From Salinibius halmophilus (lineage in GTDB: Bacteria; Pseudomonadota; Gammaproteobacteria; Pseudomonadales; Natronospirillaceae), in assembly GCF_003577475.1 (NCBI RefSeq), contig NZ_QPEP01000005.1:186001-250000 (forward strand): a stretch of 64,000 nt of DNA, read 5' to 3'. Position 1 is the first letter of the stretch. Every line of letters starts with the position of its first letter. Made by a program: the position numbers and the translations under genes. Of the stretch, positions 52,266 to 60,681 are shown piece after piece. Under the pieces are notes generated by a model. It was not told where the DNA came from, ran no database searches, and worked only from the letters and a program-made list of their open reading frames with translations.

Positions 52266-54594
52266 TACACTGTGGCTTTGCACGGCTGTGCTGCTTAGCC
52301 ATTATCGCCGCCATATTGGCCAAGGGCTATTTTTGCTATTAGGTTTGGTACTAGGTGTGGCGCTATGGAGCAGCGTCACATTAATTAACAGCCACGCCAA
52401 AGCCAGCTACCAAGACGCCGACCAGCTTTTGGGCACGCAAGCAAAGTACCTAATTCGCCCTGGCTTCAATGGCAGCGATCTAGTGCCAGAAAGCATCCTC
52501 GTCGAGCTTTCCAACGCAGGTTTTACCGGCCTGTACCCCGTTCGTGAGCTAAGCCTGATGAGCGAGTCGGGCGTGGCACTGTCTGTTATCGCCAGTAATC
52601 TAGAGCAATTACCCGGTGCACAAGCCACTTTTGCCCCATTGCCACTTTATACACTGGTACCTGCCAGCATTGCTGAGCAGCTGTCGGTGCGCAACCGACA
52701 AGCCATAAAGCTTGCCAATGGCCAGTTTCTGCCGCCTGCTGTCATCATTGACGACCAGGCTGGCAACCAACTGATCACTGATTTGCGTTATGCTGGCCGC
52801 CTTACCTCATCAGCTGGTTTTACCTATATTGGCGTGCCCGCGCTGAGTAACCAACGCATTGCCGCCTTACAAGCGAGCCTACCCGATTCGCTGCAACTGG
52901 TGCGCAATCAGCAAACGCTCGACCTGCAAGAGTTAACCGACAGCCTGCATATTCAGCTAGGTGCTTTGGGTTGGTTGGCATTCGTTGTTGGACTTTTTAT
53001 TGTTTTCAACGCAGTGCGCTTCTCGTTGCATAGCCGCACGAAAACCATGCAAACCCTGCGCGAGCTTGGCACCCCTACCGGTATCATTGCCCTAGCCATT
53101 GCTATTGAAGCACTACTTTGGGCATTACTGGGCACAACCCTAGGCGGTACGGCGGGTTTTTTACTGGCCAACTTATTGTTGCCAGCGGTGGCAGCTAGCT
53201 TGCAGAGCCTGTTTGGCGCCGTGGTTAGCCCAGCGGTTACTTTATCTGCCGCACACTGGTTACAAGCGGGCCTTATGACGCTATTAGGGGTCGTACTCGC
53301 CATTGCTGGTCCACTTTGGCTCAGTGCCACCCAAAAAATCAAACATCAGCGCCAGGAAAAACTGCCCGTTATATTGCTAGTGATTGCGCCATTGTTGTTA
53401 CTTGTTAGTGCGGTGTTAGCCGCCAATGCCAGCAAGGTGACCACTAGTTTTGTGATGCTTACCTTCACATTATTTGGCTGTGCACTACTGCTACCCGTTG
53501 TGTTGTATCTAGCTGCCAAGGCGATAACGGGTGTAATTCCTCAGCGTTTTTGGCGTGTGCGCTGGGCAGTCAGTGATATCTTTGCACAGCTGCCCCACTT
53601 GCGCATTGCTATGATGGCTGTGCTATTGGCGTTGGTTGCCAATATAGGTGTGAGTTTGTTGGTCGGCTCGTTTCGGGTAGCACTGAGTGATTGGTTAACG
53701 GTGCGGTTATCGGCCAGTGCCTATTTACAGCCCGAGGTAGACATTAATAATTACCGCCAAAATCCTGAAGTGCTCGCCGCTCATACACGTTATGGGGTAA
53801 CCGAGCGCTGGCAAGACCGTCCTGCCGAAATTCTTGGCGTGAACACCAGTGCGCCGGATATGCGTGCGTTGCCAATGGAATCCGGTGAGAGAGTGTGGCA
53901 AGCCAACAGTGTATTAGCTAATGAGCAAAGTAAACACCTTGGCGGTGCCAAGCTTGGTGATACCATTGAATTAGCCACTGAAACAGGCCTGCAGCCGTTT
54001 GTGATACGCGGCTTCTTTCATGATTATGGCAACCCTTATTATTCGTTTTATCTGGCGCAAGATACGCTATTGCAGCACTGGCCGAACGCAGAGCCACTTG
54101 GCCATGCTCTATGGTTAGATGCGCCGGTAGCTAACGTGCTAAATGAGTTGCCCGCAGAGTTGTGGATTGATCAGACTGAGCTGCTATCAATAGCCCTCGC
54201 GATTTTCGACCGCACCTTTGCCATAACCGGCGCCCTAAATACACTTACCTTCGCCGTGGCAGGCATTGCCTTATTCGCCGCCCTACTCTCGGTTCACCAA
54301 CAGCGCATGCAACAATATCAGCAATGGCGAGCGCTTGGAGTAAGTGGTAGAGAGTGGCTAATGATTGTGACCGCCCCGATTGGCTTAATGGTGCTACTTA
54401 CCTTTGCTGTTAGCGTGCCCATCGGCATCTGGTTATCGGCATTATTGATTAACGACATCAATGTAATCGCCTTTGGCTGGAGCATGCCACTTAACATTTT
54501 ATGGCAGCCCTTTGCTTGGTTACTGGGCTTTACCGTACTCATGTTTGCTCTGAGTAGCGGCATCGCCGCCTGGCGGGTGCACCGGATGTTGTAG
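52258..54594 (+). CDS. FtsX-type ABC permease (YbbP-like)
   Basis: 778 residues from ATG 52258 (GTG 52243 would add five). One N-terminal membrane helix, a large periplasmic domain (about 45-240), three helices (about 245-360), a second periplasmic domain (about 490-650) and a last group (about 660-780). The size and doubled layout match YbbP of E. coli (about 800 residues). It overlaps the ATPase gene. Together they form a mechanotransmitter-type exporter, possibly for lipid or lipoprotein. A TesA-like gene, usual next to ybbAP, is not adjacent. Confidence 0.85.
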   Translation: MFNTLWLCTAVLLSHYRRHIGQGLFLLLGLVLGVALWSSVTLINSHAKASYQDADQLLGTQAKYLIRPGFNGSDLVPESILVELSNAGFTGLYPVRELSLMSESGVALSVIASNLEQLPGAQATFAPLPLYTLVPASIAEQLSVRNRQAIKLANGQFLPPAVIIDDQAGNQLITDLRYAGRLTSSAGFTYIGVPALSNQRIAALQASLPDSLQLVRNQQTLDLQELTDSLHIQLGALGWLAFVVGLFIVFNAVRFSLHSRTKTMQTLRELGTPTGIIALAIAIEALLWALLGTTLGGTAGFLLANLLLPAVAASLQSLFGAVVSPAVTLSAAHWLQAGLMTLLGVVLAIAGPLWLSATQKIKHQRQEKLPVILLVIAPLLLLVSAVLAANASKVTTSFVMLTFTLFGCALLLPVVLYLAAKAITGVIPQRFWRVRWAVSDIFAQLPHLRIAMMAVLLALVANIGVSLLVGSFRVALSDWLTVRLSASAYLQPEVDINNYRQNPEVLAAHTRYGVTERWQDRPAEILGVNTSAPDMRALPMESGERVWQANSVLANEQSKHLGGAKLGDTIELATETGLQPFVIRGFFHDYGNPYYSFYLAQDTLLQHWPNAEPLGHALWLDAPVANVLNELPAELWIDQTELLSIALAIFDRTFAITGALNTLTFAVAGIALFAALLSVHQQRMQQYQQWRALGVSGREWLMIVTAPIGLMVLLTFAVSVPIGIWLSALLINDINVIAFGWSMPLNILWQPFAWLLGFTVLMFALSSGIAAWRVHRML

Positions 54595-54599
54595 GCGTT

Positions 54600-54784
54600 A
54601 TGCCCGAGTGGGTCGCCCTCGTCATGCCCGAGTGGGTCGCCCTCGTCATGCCCGAGTGCTTTTATTGGGCATCTAGCCCCTTTAAAAAACACCCATCCGC
54701 TAAAGTTTAGGTCGCCCTCGTCATGCCCGAGTGCTTTTATCGGGCATCTAGCCCCTTTAAAAAACACCCATCCGCTAAAGTTTA
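54600..54784. repeat. Tandem TGCCCGA hairpin repeats including a duplicated gene end
   Basis: ATGCCCGAGTGGGTCGCCCT then CGTC (24 bp) stands twice at 54600-54647. Then a 62-bp block starting ATGCCCGAGTGCTTTTAT and ending CCGCTAAAGTTTA occurs at 54648-54709 and again at 54723-54784, with one mismatch (54666 T against 54741 C), period 75 bp. The second copy runs into the end of the dioxygenase gene, so the first copy repeats its last codons. TGCCCGA and (T/C)GGGCA form stems. Confidence 0.9.
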
Positions 54785-55614
54785 ATTTCTGGCTGGCTCG
54801 CCGAGCGGGTGCCGGCGATGGGGTAATTGCTTTCACCGTGATAGGTAAACACCAGTGATAACTTGGTGAGCTCGCTATGGTTGCGACTTGCTTTGTGTAA
54901 CAGGCGGCTATCGAACAGCAATACGTCGCCTGCATTCAGTTCAATACTGACAGATTTCTCAAGCCAAGTAAGGTTAGTAGTAAAATCGGTTCGAAAGAAT
55001 TTCTTTTCATCGAACTGGTTACTGGAAAATACAGCGGCATGGCTGCCAGGAATAACCTGCAAGCCACCGTTTTCGGTGCGTTCATCACCAAGCGCTAGCC
55101 ACATACTCACTAACTGTGGCTGCTTAAACTGCCAATAACGAATGTCTTGGTGCCAGCCGGTATCACTTGAATACCGCGGCGACTTTGTCATTAAGCAATT
55201 GTGATGATTAGGGTTTAACCAAACTTTTTTAGCGGGGTCAGCGTCATTCACCAGTGGCGCCAGCCAAGCTTTTGCTTGCGCACTGGTTGCCCAATCAAGC
55301 CACACTTTTGAACGTTCCGTGGCTTTTAATAGCCGGCGAACCGTGTCACCGCCTTCTGCGTTTGCCAAGGGCGCCCCTGGGTAACCCACAGTGGCTTCAA
55401 GTTCCATGGGCTGCTCTGGGTGAGCGAGTTGACGCTGTGCCTCTGCTCTAAGCACGGCTAAATCATTGAGTGCTGCGCCAGGCAGTACCAAATAGCCATA
55501 TTGTTGAAAAAAATTGATCTGAATTGAAGTCAGCACTTCACCACCACTCACGATTGAGGCGGGCGATATTACCCAGTTTTCCGGTAATACGCGAGTGGTA
55601 GCGAGGTGCGTCAT
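54775..55614 (-). CDS. Phytanoyl-CoA dioxygenase-family oxygenase (PhyH)
   Basis: 279 residues if ATG 55614 is used. That ATG falls within the TGCCCGA hairpin repeat and has no ribosome site, so GTG 55536 (LTSIQINFFQQYGYLVLPG) is a good alternative. Iron/2-oxoglutarate residues are visible: HQD in GWHQDIRYW (about 172-175) and the distal His/Arg in LLHKASRNHS (about 240). GYLVLPGAALNDL and VSMWLALGDERTENGGLQVIPGSH are family blocks. The substrate is unknown. The gene ends within the tandem repeat described above. Confidence 0.8.
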   Translation of the reverse strand: MTHLATTRVLPENWVISPASIVSGGEVLTSIQINFFQQYGYLVLPGAALNDLAVLRAEAQRQLAHPEQPMELEATVGYPGAPLANAEGGDTVRRLLKATERSKVWLDWATSAQAKAWLAPLVNDADPAKKVWLNPNHHNCLMTKSPRYSSDTGWHQDIRYWQFKQPQLVSMWLALGDERTENGGLQVIPGSHAAVFSSNQFDEKKFFRTDFTTNLTWLEKSVSIELNAGDVLLFDSRLLHKASRNHSELTKLSLVFTYHGESNYPIAGTRSASQPEIKL

Positions 55615-55636
55615 GCCCGAGCGGGTTTATCGGGCA
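55612..55636. repeat. TGCCCGA-N9-TCGGGCA hairpin between PhyH and hexosaminidase genes
   Basis: TGCCCGA (55614-55620) and TCGGGCA (55630-55636) pair perfectly. The hairpin contains the hexosaminidase stop codon and the supposed start of the PhyH gene. The sequence matches the units at 54648-54672 and 54723-54747. Confidence 0.75.
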
Positions 55637-57111
55637 TCTATCCACGGATAATACGCAACACCTGCCTCATCAAGCATTGGTTGTAAGGCTTCAATGCGTT
55701 GGCTAAAGCTTTGCCAGTCGCGATATTGCGGCACACTCCAACCCAACTCGGCAACGCCCATTAACCTTGGCCAAAGGCGGTTATCGGCAGTGGCATTATC
55801 ATGAACAAGCTCCGACCAAAGTGGTGCTTCTATGCCTAGCACGTTGTTAAAGTCGGCTGGTTCAAACGAGTACAAGCGCTCGAGTGGCACACCATCTTGG
55901 CGACACCAGGTGTAGGTATTTGGTTGCCCAGCGTAGTTGCCATGATCGAGGTAGGTATACGAGCACGGCGAGAGAATTTGGCGATGACCACGTTCAATGG
56001 CTGGTGTTAGGTCGAAGTTGTCGTTCCACCATTGAAACACCATGCTCGTGTCGTTCATCACATGCTTGCCGGCTTCTTCCCACGCCACGGCCGAGCGGCC
56101 TTTGCTGGCTACGTAGTCAGACGCATACACCATAAACTCACCATACAACGGGTCGCGGATTTCATCGCCACCAATATGAATAAATTCACTTGGGAATACA
56201 TCTACCATGGTATCAATCACGGCTTCTACGAATGGCTTATACACCTCTGGTTTGGTTAGGCAAAGCTTACTGAAACCAACCCGCACACCAGAGTAAGTAC
56301 CTAGGTTGGTGACACCATCGCAAGCAAGATCGTTGTAGGATGCAATCGCCGCTTGCGTATGCCCAGGTAAGTCAATTTCCGGCACTATGGTCACGCCGCG
56401 TTCGCTTGCATATTCCACTAGTGCACGCATGTCTTCGCTACTGTAATAGCCTGTTCGTCCACCTTCTACAGCACTATTACCCCCCACTTCTACCAAACGC
56501 GGATAGTCAGGTACTTGCAAGCGCCAGCCTTGGTCGTCGGATAGATGCAAATGCAATTTGTTGAGCTTGAACATGGCCATGCGGTCTACATGGGCATACA
56601 AATAATCGATGGGATAAAAACTGCGCGCTACATCAATCATGCTACCACGCCAACTGTATCTAGGTGCATCGGTAAACGCGGTTTTAGGCAAGCTAGTGCC
56701 ATATTGCAGCACTATCTGTTGCAGTGTTTGAGCGCCGTATAGCAAACCAGTATCATCGGCTGCACTAATCGTGATGGCATCATCAATCACTAGGCGATAG
56801 CTTTCCGGCGTCAGTGATGTATCACCTTGCAGGGTGACAAGAATATCGCCAGTCGTGGTAAACGTTTCGGTCAACATTTGCGCCGCAACCGACTGATCTC
56901 GGCCTATTATGGTGACGCCATCCGATACATCCAGCGTACCAGTGATAAACGCATTGGCATTGGGAGCAGGCACAATATTGACGATACTAGCAATCGCGGG
57001 TGCGGGCGCACTAGCTTGCTCAGTGCTGCTCTGGCTACCACAAGCCACAAGCATTACAGAAGCCAGCGCAGCAGCGGTTAGCGAACTAGCAAAAGAAGTA
57101 GAAACACGCAT
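55627..57111 (-). CDS. Beta-N-acetylhexosaminidase (GH20), lipoprotein
   Basis: 494 residues from ATG 57111 (AAGGAT upstream; an ATG at 57162 is in frame but without signal). The signal ends in LVAC, so it is a lipoprotein. The GH20 core: HLHLSDDQGWRL (about 187-198), PEIDLPGHTQAAIA (about 245-258) and the catalytic pair in FIHIGGDEI (about 310-318). The N-terminal domain before it is the GH20 b-type. It releases N-acetylglucosamine from chitobiose or murein fragments in the periplasm or on the outer membrane. Chitin use fits a marine habitat. No other chitinase genes are in the window. Confidence 0.88.
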   Translation of the reverse strand: MRVSTSFASSLTAAALASVMLVACGSQSSTEQASAPAPAIASIVNIVPAPNANAFITGTLDVSDGVTIIGRDQSVAAQMLTETFTTTGDILVTLQGDTSLTPESYRLVIDDAITISAADDTGLLYGAQTLQQIVLQYGTSLPKTAFTDAPRYSWRGSMIDVARSFYPIDYLYAHVDRMAMFKLNKLHLHLSDDQGWRLQVPDYPRLVEVGGNSAVEGGRTGYYSSEDMRALVEYASERGVTIVPEIDLPGHTQAAIASYNDLACDGVTNLGTYSGVRVGFSKLCLTKPEVYKPFVEAVIDTMVDVFPSEFIHIGGDEIRDPLYGEFMVYASDYVASKGRSAVAWEEAGKHVMNDTSMVFQWWNDNFDLTPAIERGHRQILSPCSYTYLDHGNYAGQPNTYTWCRQDGVPLERLYSFEPADFNNVLGIEAPLWSELVHDNATADNRLWPRLMGVAELGWSVPQYRDWQSFSQRIEALQPMLDEAGVAYYPWIDAR

Positions 57112-57148
57112 TGAGTTATCCTTATTGTTGTTCCTTGCGTGGGGAAGT

Positions 57149-57173
57149 GTTGGCGCTATCAAATAGCGCCAAC
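57149..57173. terminator. Strong 11-bp hairpin after metY
   Basis: GTTGGCGCTAT CAA ATAGCGCCAAC, a perfect 11-bp stem with a 3-nt loop, 8 nt beyond the metY stop (minus strand). No T-tract follows, so it could be a weak terminator or an mRNA stabiliser. Confidence 0.6.
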
Positions 57174-57180
57174 CAACAGG

Positions 57181-58449
57181 TTATTGGTTAAGCGCTTGCT
57201 CAACATCGGCAATAATATCGTCGATATGCTCAATGCCTACCGAAATACGCACCAAGTCCTCGCTCACTCCAGCCTTAGCAAGCTCTTCTGGGTTGAGCTG
57301 GCGGTGGGTAGTCGATGCCGGGTGACAAGCCAATGATTTGGCATCGCCAATATTTACCAACCGTAAAATCATTTGCAGCGAATCAATAAACTTAGCGCAC
57401 GCTTCAAAGCCGCCTTTAATACCAAAACTCAAAATACCGGAGGCCTTGCCACCGGTGATCTTCTCGCATGTGGCTCTGTATGAACTATTGGCCAAACCAG
57501 CGTAATTTACCCAAGCAACTTTTGGATGCTTCTCTAGGTATTGTGCTAGTTTTTCGGCATTTTCGCAGTGGCGTTCCATGCGCAAGCCCAATGTTTCTAA
57601 GCCCTGCATAATTTGGAAGGCATTCATTGGCGACAACGCCGCACCTGTGTTGCGCAATGGCACCACTCGACAACGGCCGATATAGGCAGCTTCGCCTAGG
57701 GCTTCGGTATAGACCACACCATGGTAAGACGGGTCTGGCTCGTTTAATACAGGGAAGCGCTCTTTATTGGCTACCCAGTCAAACTTACCCGAATCGACAA
57801 TCACACCCCCTACGGTAGTGCCATGGCCGCCAATGTATTTGGTTAGCGAGTGCACCACAATGTCTGCACCATGCTCAAATGGGCGGCATAAGAAAGGGGT
57901 GGCGACGGTATTGTCGACAATGAGCGGCACGCCATGTTTGTGGGCAATTTCGGCAAGGCGTTGCAGGTCCACCACGTTGCCGGCTGGGTTGCCGATCGAT
58001 TCACAAAATACCGCTTTGGTTTTGTCATCAATAGCGGCTTCAAAGCCCTCGTAGTCATCGTGCGATACCATGCGGGTTTCAATGCCTTGACGTGGCAACG
58101 TATGAGCAAATAAGTTAAAGGTGCCACCGTATAGCTGGCTGGTGCTGACAATATTGTCGCCCACTTCGGTTAAGCACTGAATGGCATAGGTAATGGCCGA
58201 CATACCCGAGGCAACACATAGTGCCCCCACCCCACCTTCCATAGCCGCCATGCGTTTCTCTAGCACGTCGTTGGTTGGGTTCATAATACGCGAGTATATA
58301 TTGCCCGGCACCGCTAGGTTAAATAGATCGGCGCCGTGCTGGGTGTTGTCGAAAGTATACGACGTGGTTTGGTAAATTGGTGTGGTAGCAGCTTTCGTGG
58401 TTGCTTCTGATTCATAACCTTCGTGTAGCGCCAAAGATTCTAATTTCAT
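57181..58449 (-). CDS. metY: O-acetylhomoserine aminocarboxypropyltransferase (MetY)
   Basis: 422 residues, PLP fold type I of the Cys/Met metabolism family. The PLP Lys lies in VVHSLTKYIGGHGTTVGG (about 205), with the family block YSRIMNPTNDVLEKRMAAMEGG (about 50-71) and ASGMSAITYAIQCL. The size and the ISVGIEHIDDIIADVEQAL end fit MetY. It makes homocysteine from O-acetylhomoserine and sulfide. The gene stands alone between the GH20 gene and the cytochrome operon. Confidence 0.9.
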   Translation of the reverse strand: MKLESLALHEGYESEATTKAATTPIYQTTSYTFDNTQHGADLFNLAVPGNIYSRIMNPTNDVLEKRMAAMEGGVGALCVASGMSAITYAIQCLTEVGDNIVSTSQLYGGTFNLFAHTLPRQGIETRMVSHDDYEGFEAAIDDKTKAVFCESIGNPAGNVVDLQRLAEIAHKHGVPLIVDNTVATPFLCRPFEHGADIVVHSLTKYIGGHGTTVGGVIVDSGKFDWVANKERFPVLNEPDPSYHGVVYTEALGEAAYIGRCRVVPLRNTGAALSPMNAFQIMQGLETLGLRMERHCENAEKLAQYLEKHPKVAWVNYAGLANSSYRATCEKITGGKASGILSFGIKGGFEACAKFIDSLQMILRLVNIGDAKSLACHPASTTHRQLNPEELAKAGVSEDLVRISVGIEHIDDIIADVEQALNQ

Positions 58450-58511
58450 TGTGGTGACCCTTTGCCTGTGTGTGCCAACAACATAGCTCAGTTAGGAAAG
58501 AATCGCATTAG

Positions 58512-59132
58512 CTATTTTTTCGCCTCTGGCTTTTTATCTGGCACGTCCTCATACCCGGTAATCATGGCTTTTAAGTGCTGCCCTACTGTCTCGCCGGTGG
58601 TGATTAAGTAGAGGTGTGCAACAAAAAATAAAATAATTATAAATGCGGCCACAACATGCAGCGTGGCAATCTGCTCAAGCCCTAAACCAAACTCGCCTAG
58701 CCACTGAACGAATGGCTCGTTGTAGAAGTAATACAGCATGCCGGTAATCCAAATAAATGGCAGCATAAACACTTTTAAGCTTAGGTAAGCCAAACGCTGC
58801 AATGGATTGTGTTTTTGCTGCTCACTTGGGTGAAACGGTGCCGGTGACCCTAAAAATATGCCTCGGGTGTAGTACACCACCTGCGCCACAACCCCTTCTT
58901 TACGTGGAATATAGTGGCGAAACTCGCCCGTGGTAAAGTGCCAAAAAATGGTAAACACCCAAAGAACGATCAGTGTCCAGGCACAGATTACGTGTACATC
59001 TATCGCCAGCTCAAAGCCAAGCCAACTATAACTACCACGTATCTCAAAGCCAGTAACCCCCATAACAATCATTAATAGGGCCTGGGTCCAATGCCAAAAA
59101 CGTTCATAGCCTTTAAATAGCTTTACCCTCAT
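58512..59132 (-). CDS. Cytochrome b561-type membrane subunit
   Basis: 206 residues from ATG 59132 with GAGGAGA upstream. The open frame to 59297 is inside the neighbouring gene. Four membrane helices (about 14-33, 38-65, 115-132, 155-182) with haem-ligand His residues in ERFWHWTQ, IDVHVICAW, TIFWHFTTGEFRH and IATLHVVAAF-VAHLY. It is the type found as thiosulfate reductase or hydrogenase cytochrome b. It overlaps the multihaem gene by 4 nt (ATGA), so it should deliver quinol electrons to that protein. Confidence 0.88.
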   Translation of the reverse strand: MRVKLFKGYERFWHWTQALLMIVMGVTGFEIRGSYSWLGFELAIDVHVICAWTLIVLWVFTIFWHFTTGEFRHYIPRKEGVVAQVVYYTRGIFLGSPAPFHPSEQQKHNPLQRLAYLSLKVFMLPFIWITGMLYYFYNEPFVQWLGEFGLGLEQIATLHVVAAFIIILFFVAHLYLITTGETVGQHLKAMITGYEDVPDKKPEAKK

Positions 59133-60673
59133 GAGCGTCTCCTCGCAAATATCCAGCGCAACAGGCCATGCCCTAATACGGCGGCAATCGTGAGCAATAC
59201 TATTAGCCATGCGTAGCGGTCCAGCCAACCATTTTGCATCGCACCTGGCAAATACACCCCTGCCACTTTCGCCATTCGACCATCTTTTTGGTGGCATTCA
59301 ATGCAGGTTAGCGCGTCACTAGCTGGCGCAACGCCGTGGTTTAAGCCGCTATATGTAAGGGTGGTGATAAAATCGAAGTTACCTGAATAGTTCATATTGT
59401 AGGTATTGGTCGCAGCATCAATGGCAGCCCCCCAGTCATAGCCATTCCAAAGTGCTGAGCGGTCGCGCCCAGTAAGCTGCATAGGCAATAAGATTTCATT
59501 GTCGACGTCGTAAGGCAGCTTGCTGGTAAAAGTATGAAACGGGAAGATTCGCCCTGATTGTTCGCTAGTTGGCGCGGTAATAGCCATACCCTCTGCAACA
59601 GGGTCCCCGACTCGGGTGCGTTGATAGGTTCCGTCGTGCCAAGCGTAGCTTGGCAGCAGCGCTTGCCCATATGCCATAGCACCTTTGGCGCTGTCGTAAA
59701 CCACATTGCCATTGCTGTCATATTGGCTAAACGGGCGTTGCTTGCGATCCAAGATGCCAGCAGCCGACCAGTCCCAGTTAGTTTTGGTGGCAATACCGTT
59801 GCGCGCATATCTTGGGATATGACAGGTTTGGCAAGCAACGACATCCGTGTGGTCGTTGAGCTTTTCATCCTTCATTGGTCGATTGCCATGACAAGACACA
59901 CAGGTTGCCCGGCTACCCTCTAGGGCACTCACAGGTTCAGTATCTAGTGGGCTTTTCCCGCTGTAGCGGCTCCCTTCAAACTCATGGTTATTGCTTTGGT
60001 GGCAGTCGCTGCATTCAAGCCCAGCACCTTCTTTACTCATGTGAACATCTTGCGCAACAGTCGCGTTGACTAAACCACTGTCTAGGTCACCATGTTTGGC
60101 ACCATCGGCGCCACCATCATAAAAGTGACAACTGCCACAGGTTTCTATCGAGGTGTCGCCAACGCTTAACACCATTTCGGTAAGCGTAGAGGTGTAGCGT
60201 GGACCTTCGCTGTCAACTCGCGCTTGATTCGCTTTACCACGGTCATCATGACAAAGCGTGCACTCGGCGCCGTCTTGGTGAAACTTTTCAAAAAAGTAAT
60301 CACCAGTGGTGTCGTGACAAATCAAGCAATCTACCGGGCCGGTATCTATGCTAGTCAGCGTGGAAGCTGACAAACCAAAACCAATATGGCAACTGCCACA
60401 TTCAGCGGCGTTGCTACCAACGTTGTTGTAATAACCGTTAACAATATGCAGCTTGCCGATGGCAGCTTGCGTGCTGTCGTCGAGCTGCCATTGCCAATGT
60501 ATACTTTTATGTAACTGGTCTTCGGCTTGGTTGTGGCAGCCAACGCATGCCTCGGTTACGGCTTCTAGTGAAGTGAAATTTTGCTTGAGCACATCAAACT
60601 GACTGTGATCTGCCGTTGCTGCCCACAGCGGCAAAGCCAGCACAAGCGCTAATGAAAAAATGACCTGTTTCAT
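59129..60673 (-). CDS. Octahaem tetrathionate reductase-family c-type cytochrome with nine CxxCH motifs
   Basis: 514 residues with a signal peptide (KQVIFSLALVLALPLWAATA) and a C-terminal membrane helix (WLIVLLTIAAVLGHGLL). Nine CxxCH motifs are present: CVGCH, CGSCH, CLICH, CTLCH, CGSCH, CSDCH, CVSCH, CQTCH and CIECH. The HKSIHWQWQ and IVNGYYNNVGSNAAECGSC blocks match the OTR family (Shewanella octahaem tetrathionate reductase), which has eight. AGGAGG precedes ATG 60673. It may reduce tetrathionate, nitrite or a related acceptor in the periplasm. The neighbouring pentahaem and cytochrome b genes overlap or adjoin. Confidence 0.85.
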   Translation of the reverse strand: MKQVIFSLALVLALPLWAATADHSQFDVLKQNFTSLEAVTEACVGCHNQAEDQLHKSIHWQWQLDDSTQAAIGKLHIVNGYYNNVGSNAAECGSCHIGFGLSASTLTSIDTGPVDCLICHDTTGDYFFEKFHQDGAECTLCHDDRGKANQARVDSEGPRYTSTLTEMVLSVGDTSIETCGSCHFYDGGADGAKHGDLDSGLVNATVAQDVHMSKEGAGLECSDCHQSNNHEFEGSRYSGKSPLDTEPVSALEGSRATCVSCHGNRPMKDEKLNDHTDVVACQTCHIPRYARNGIATKTNWDWSAAGILDRKQRPFSQYDSNGNVVYDSAKGAMAYGQALLPSYAWHDGTYQRTRVGDPVAEGMAITAPTSEQSGRIFPFHTFTSKLPYDVDNEILLPMQLTGRDRSALWNGYDWGAAIDAATNTYNMNYSGNFDFITTLTYSGLNHGVAPASDALTCIECHQKDGRMAKVAGVYLPGAMQNGWLDRYAWLIVLLTIAAVLGHGLLRWIFARRRS

Positions 60674-60681
60674 AACGCCTC

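Noticed and set aside
54318-54935. Minus-strand frame of 205 codons with a duplicated 25-residue block
   Set aside because: The block is the 75-bp repeat read in frame (75 is divisible by three). The rest is antisense to the permease gene.
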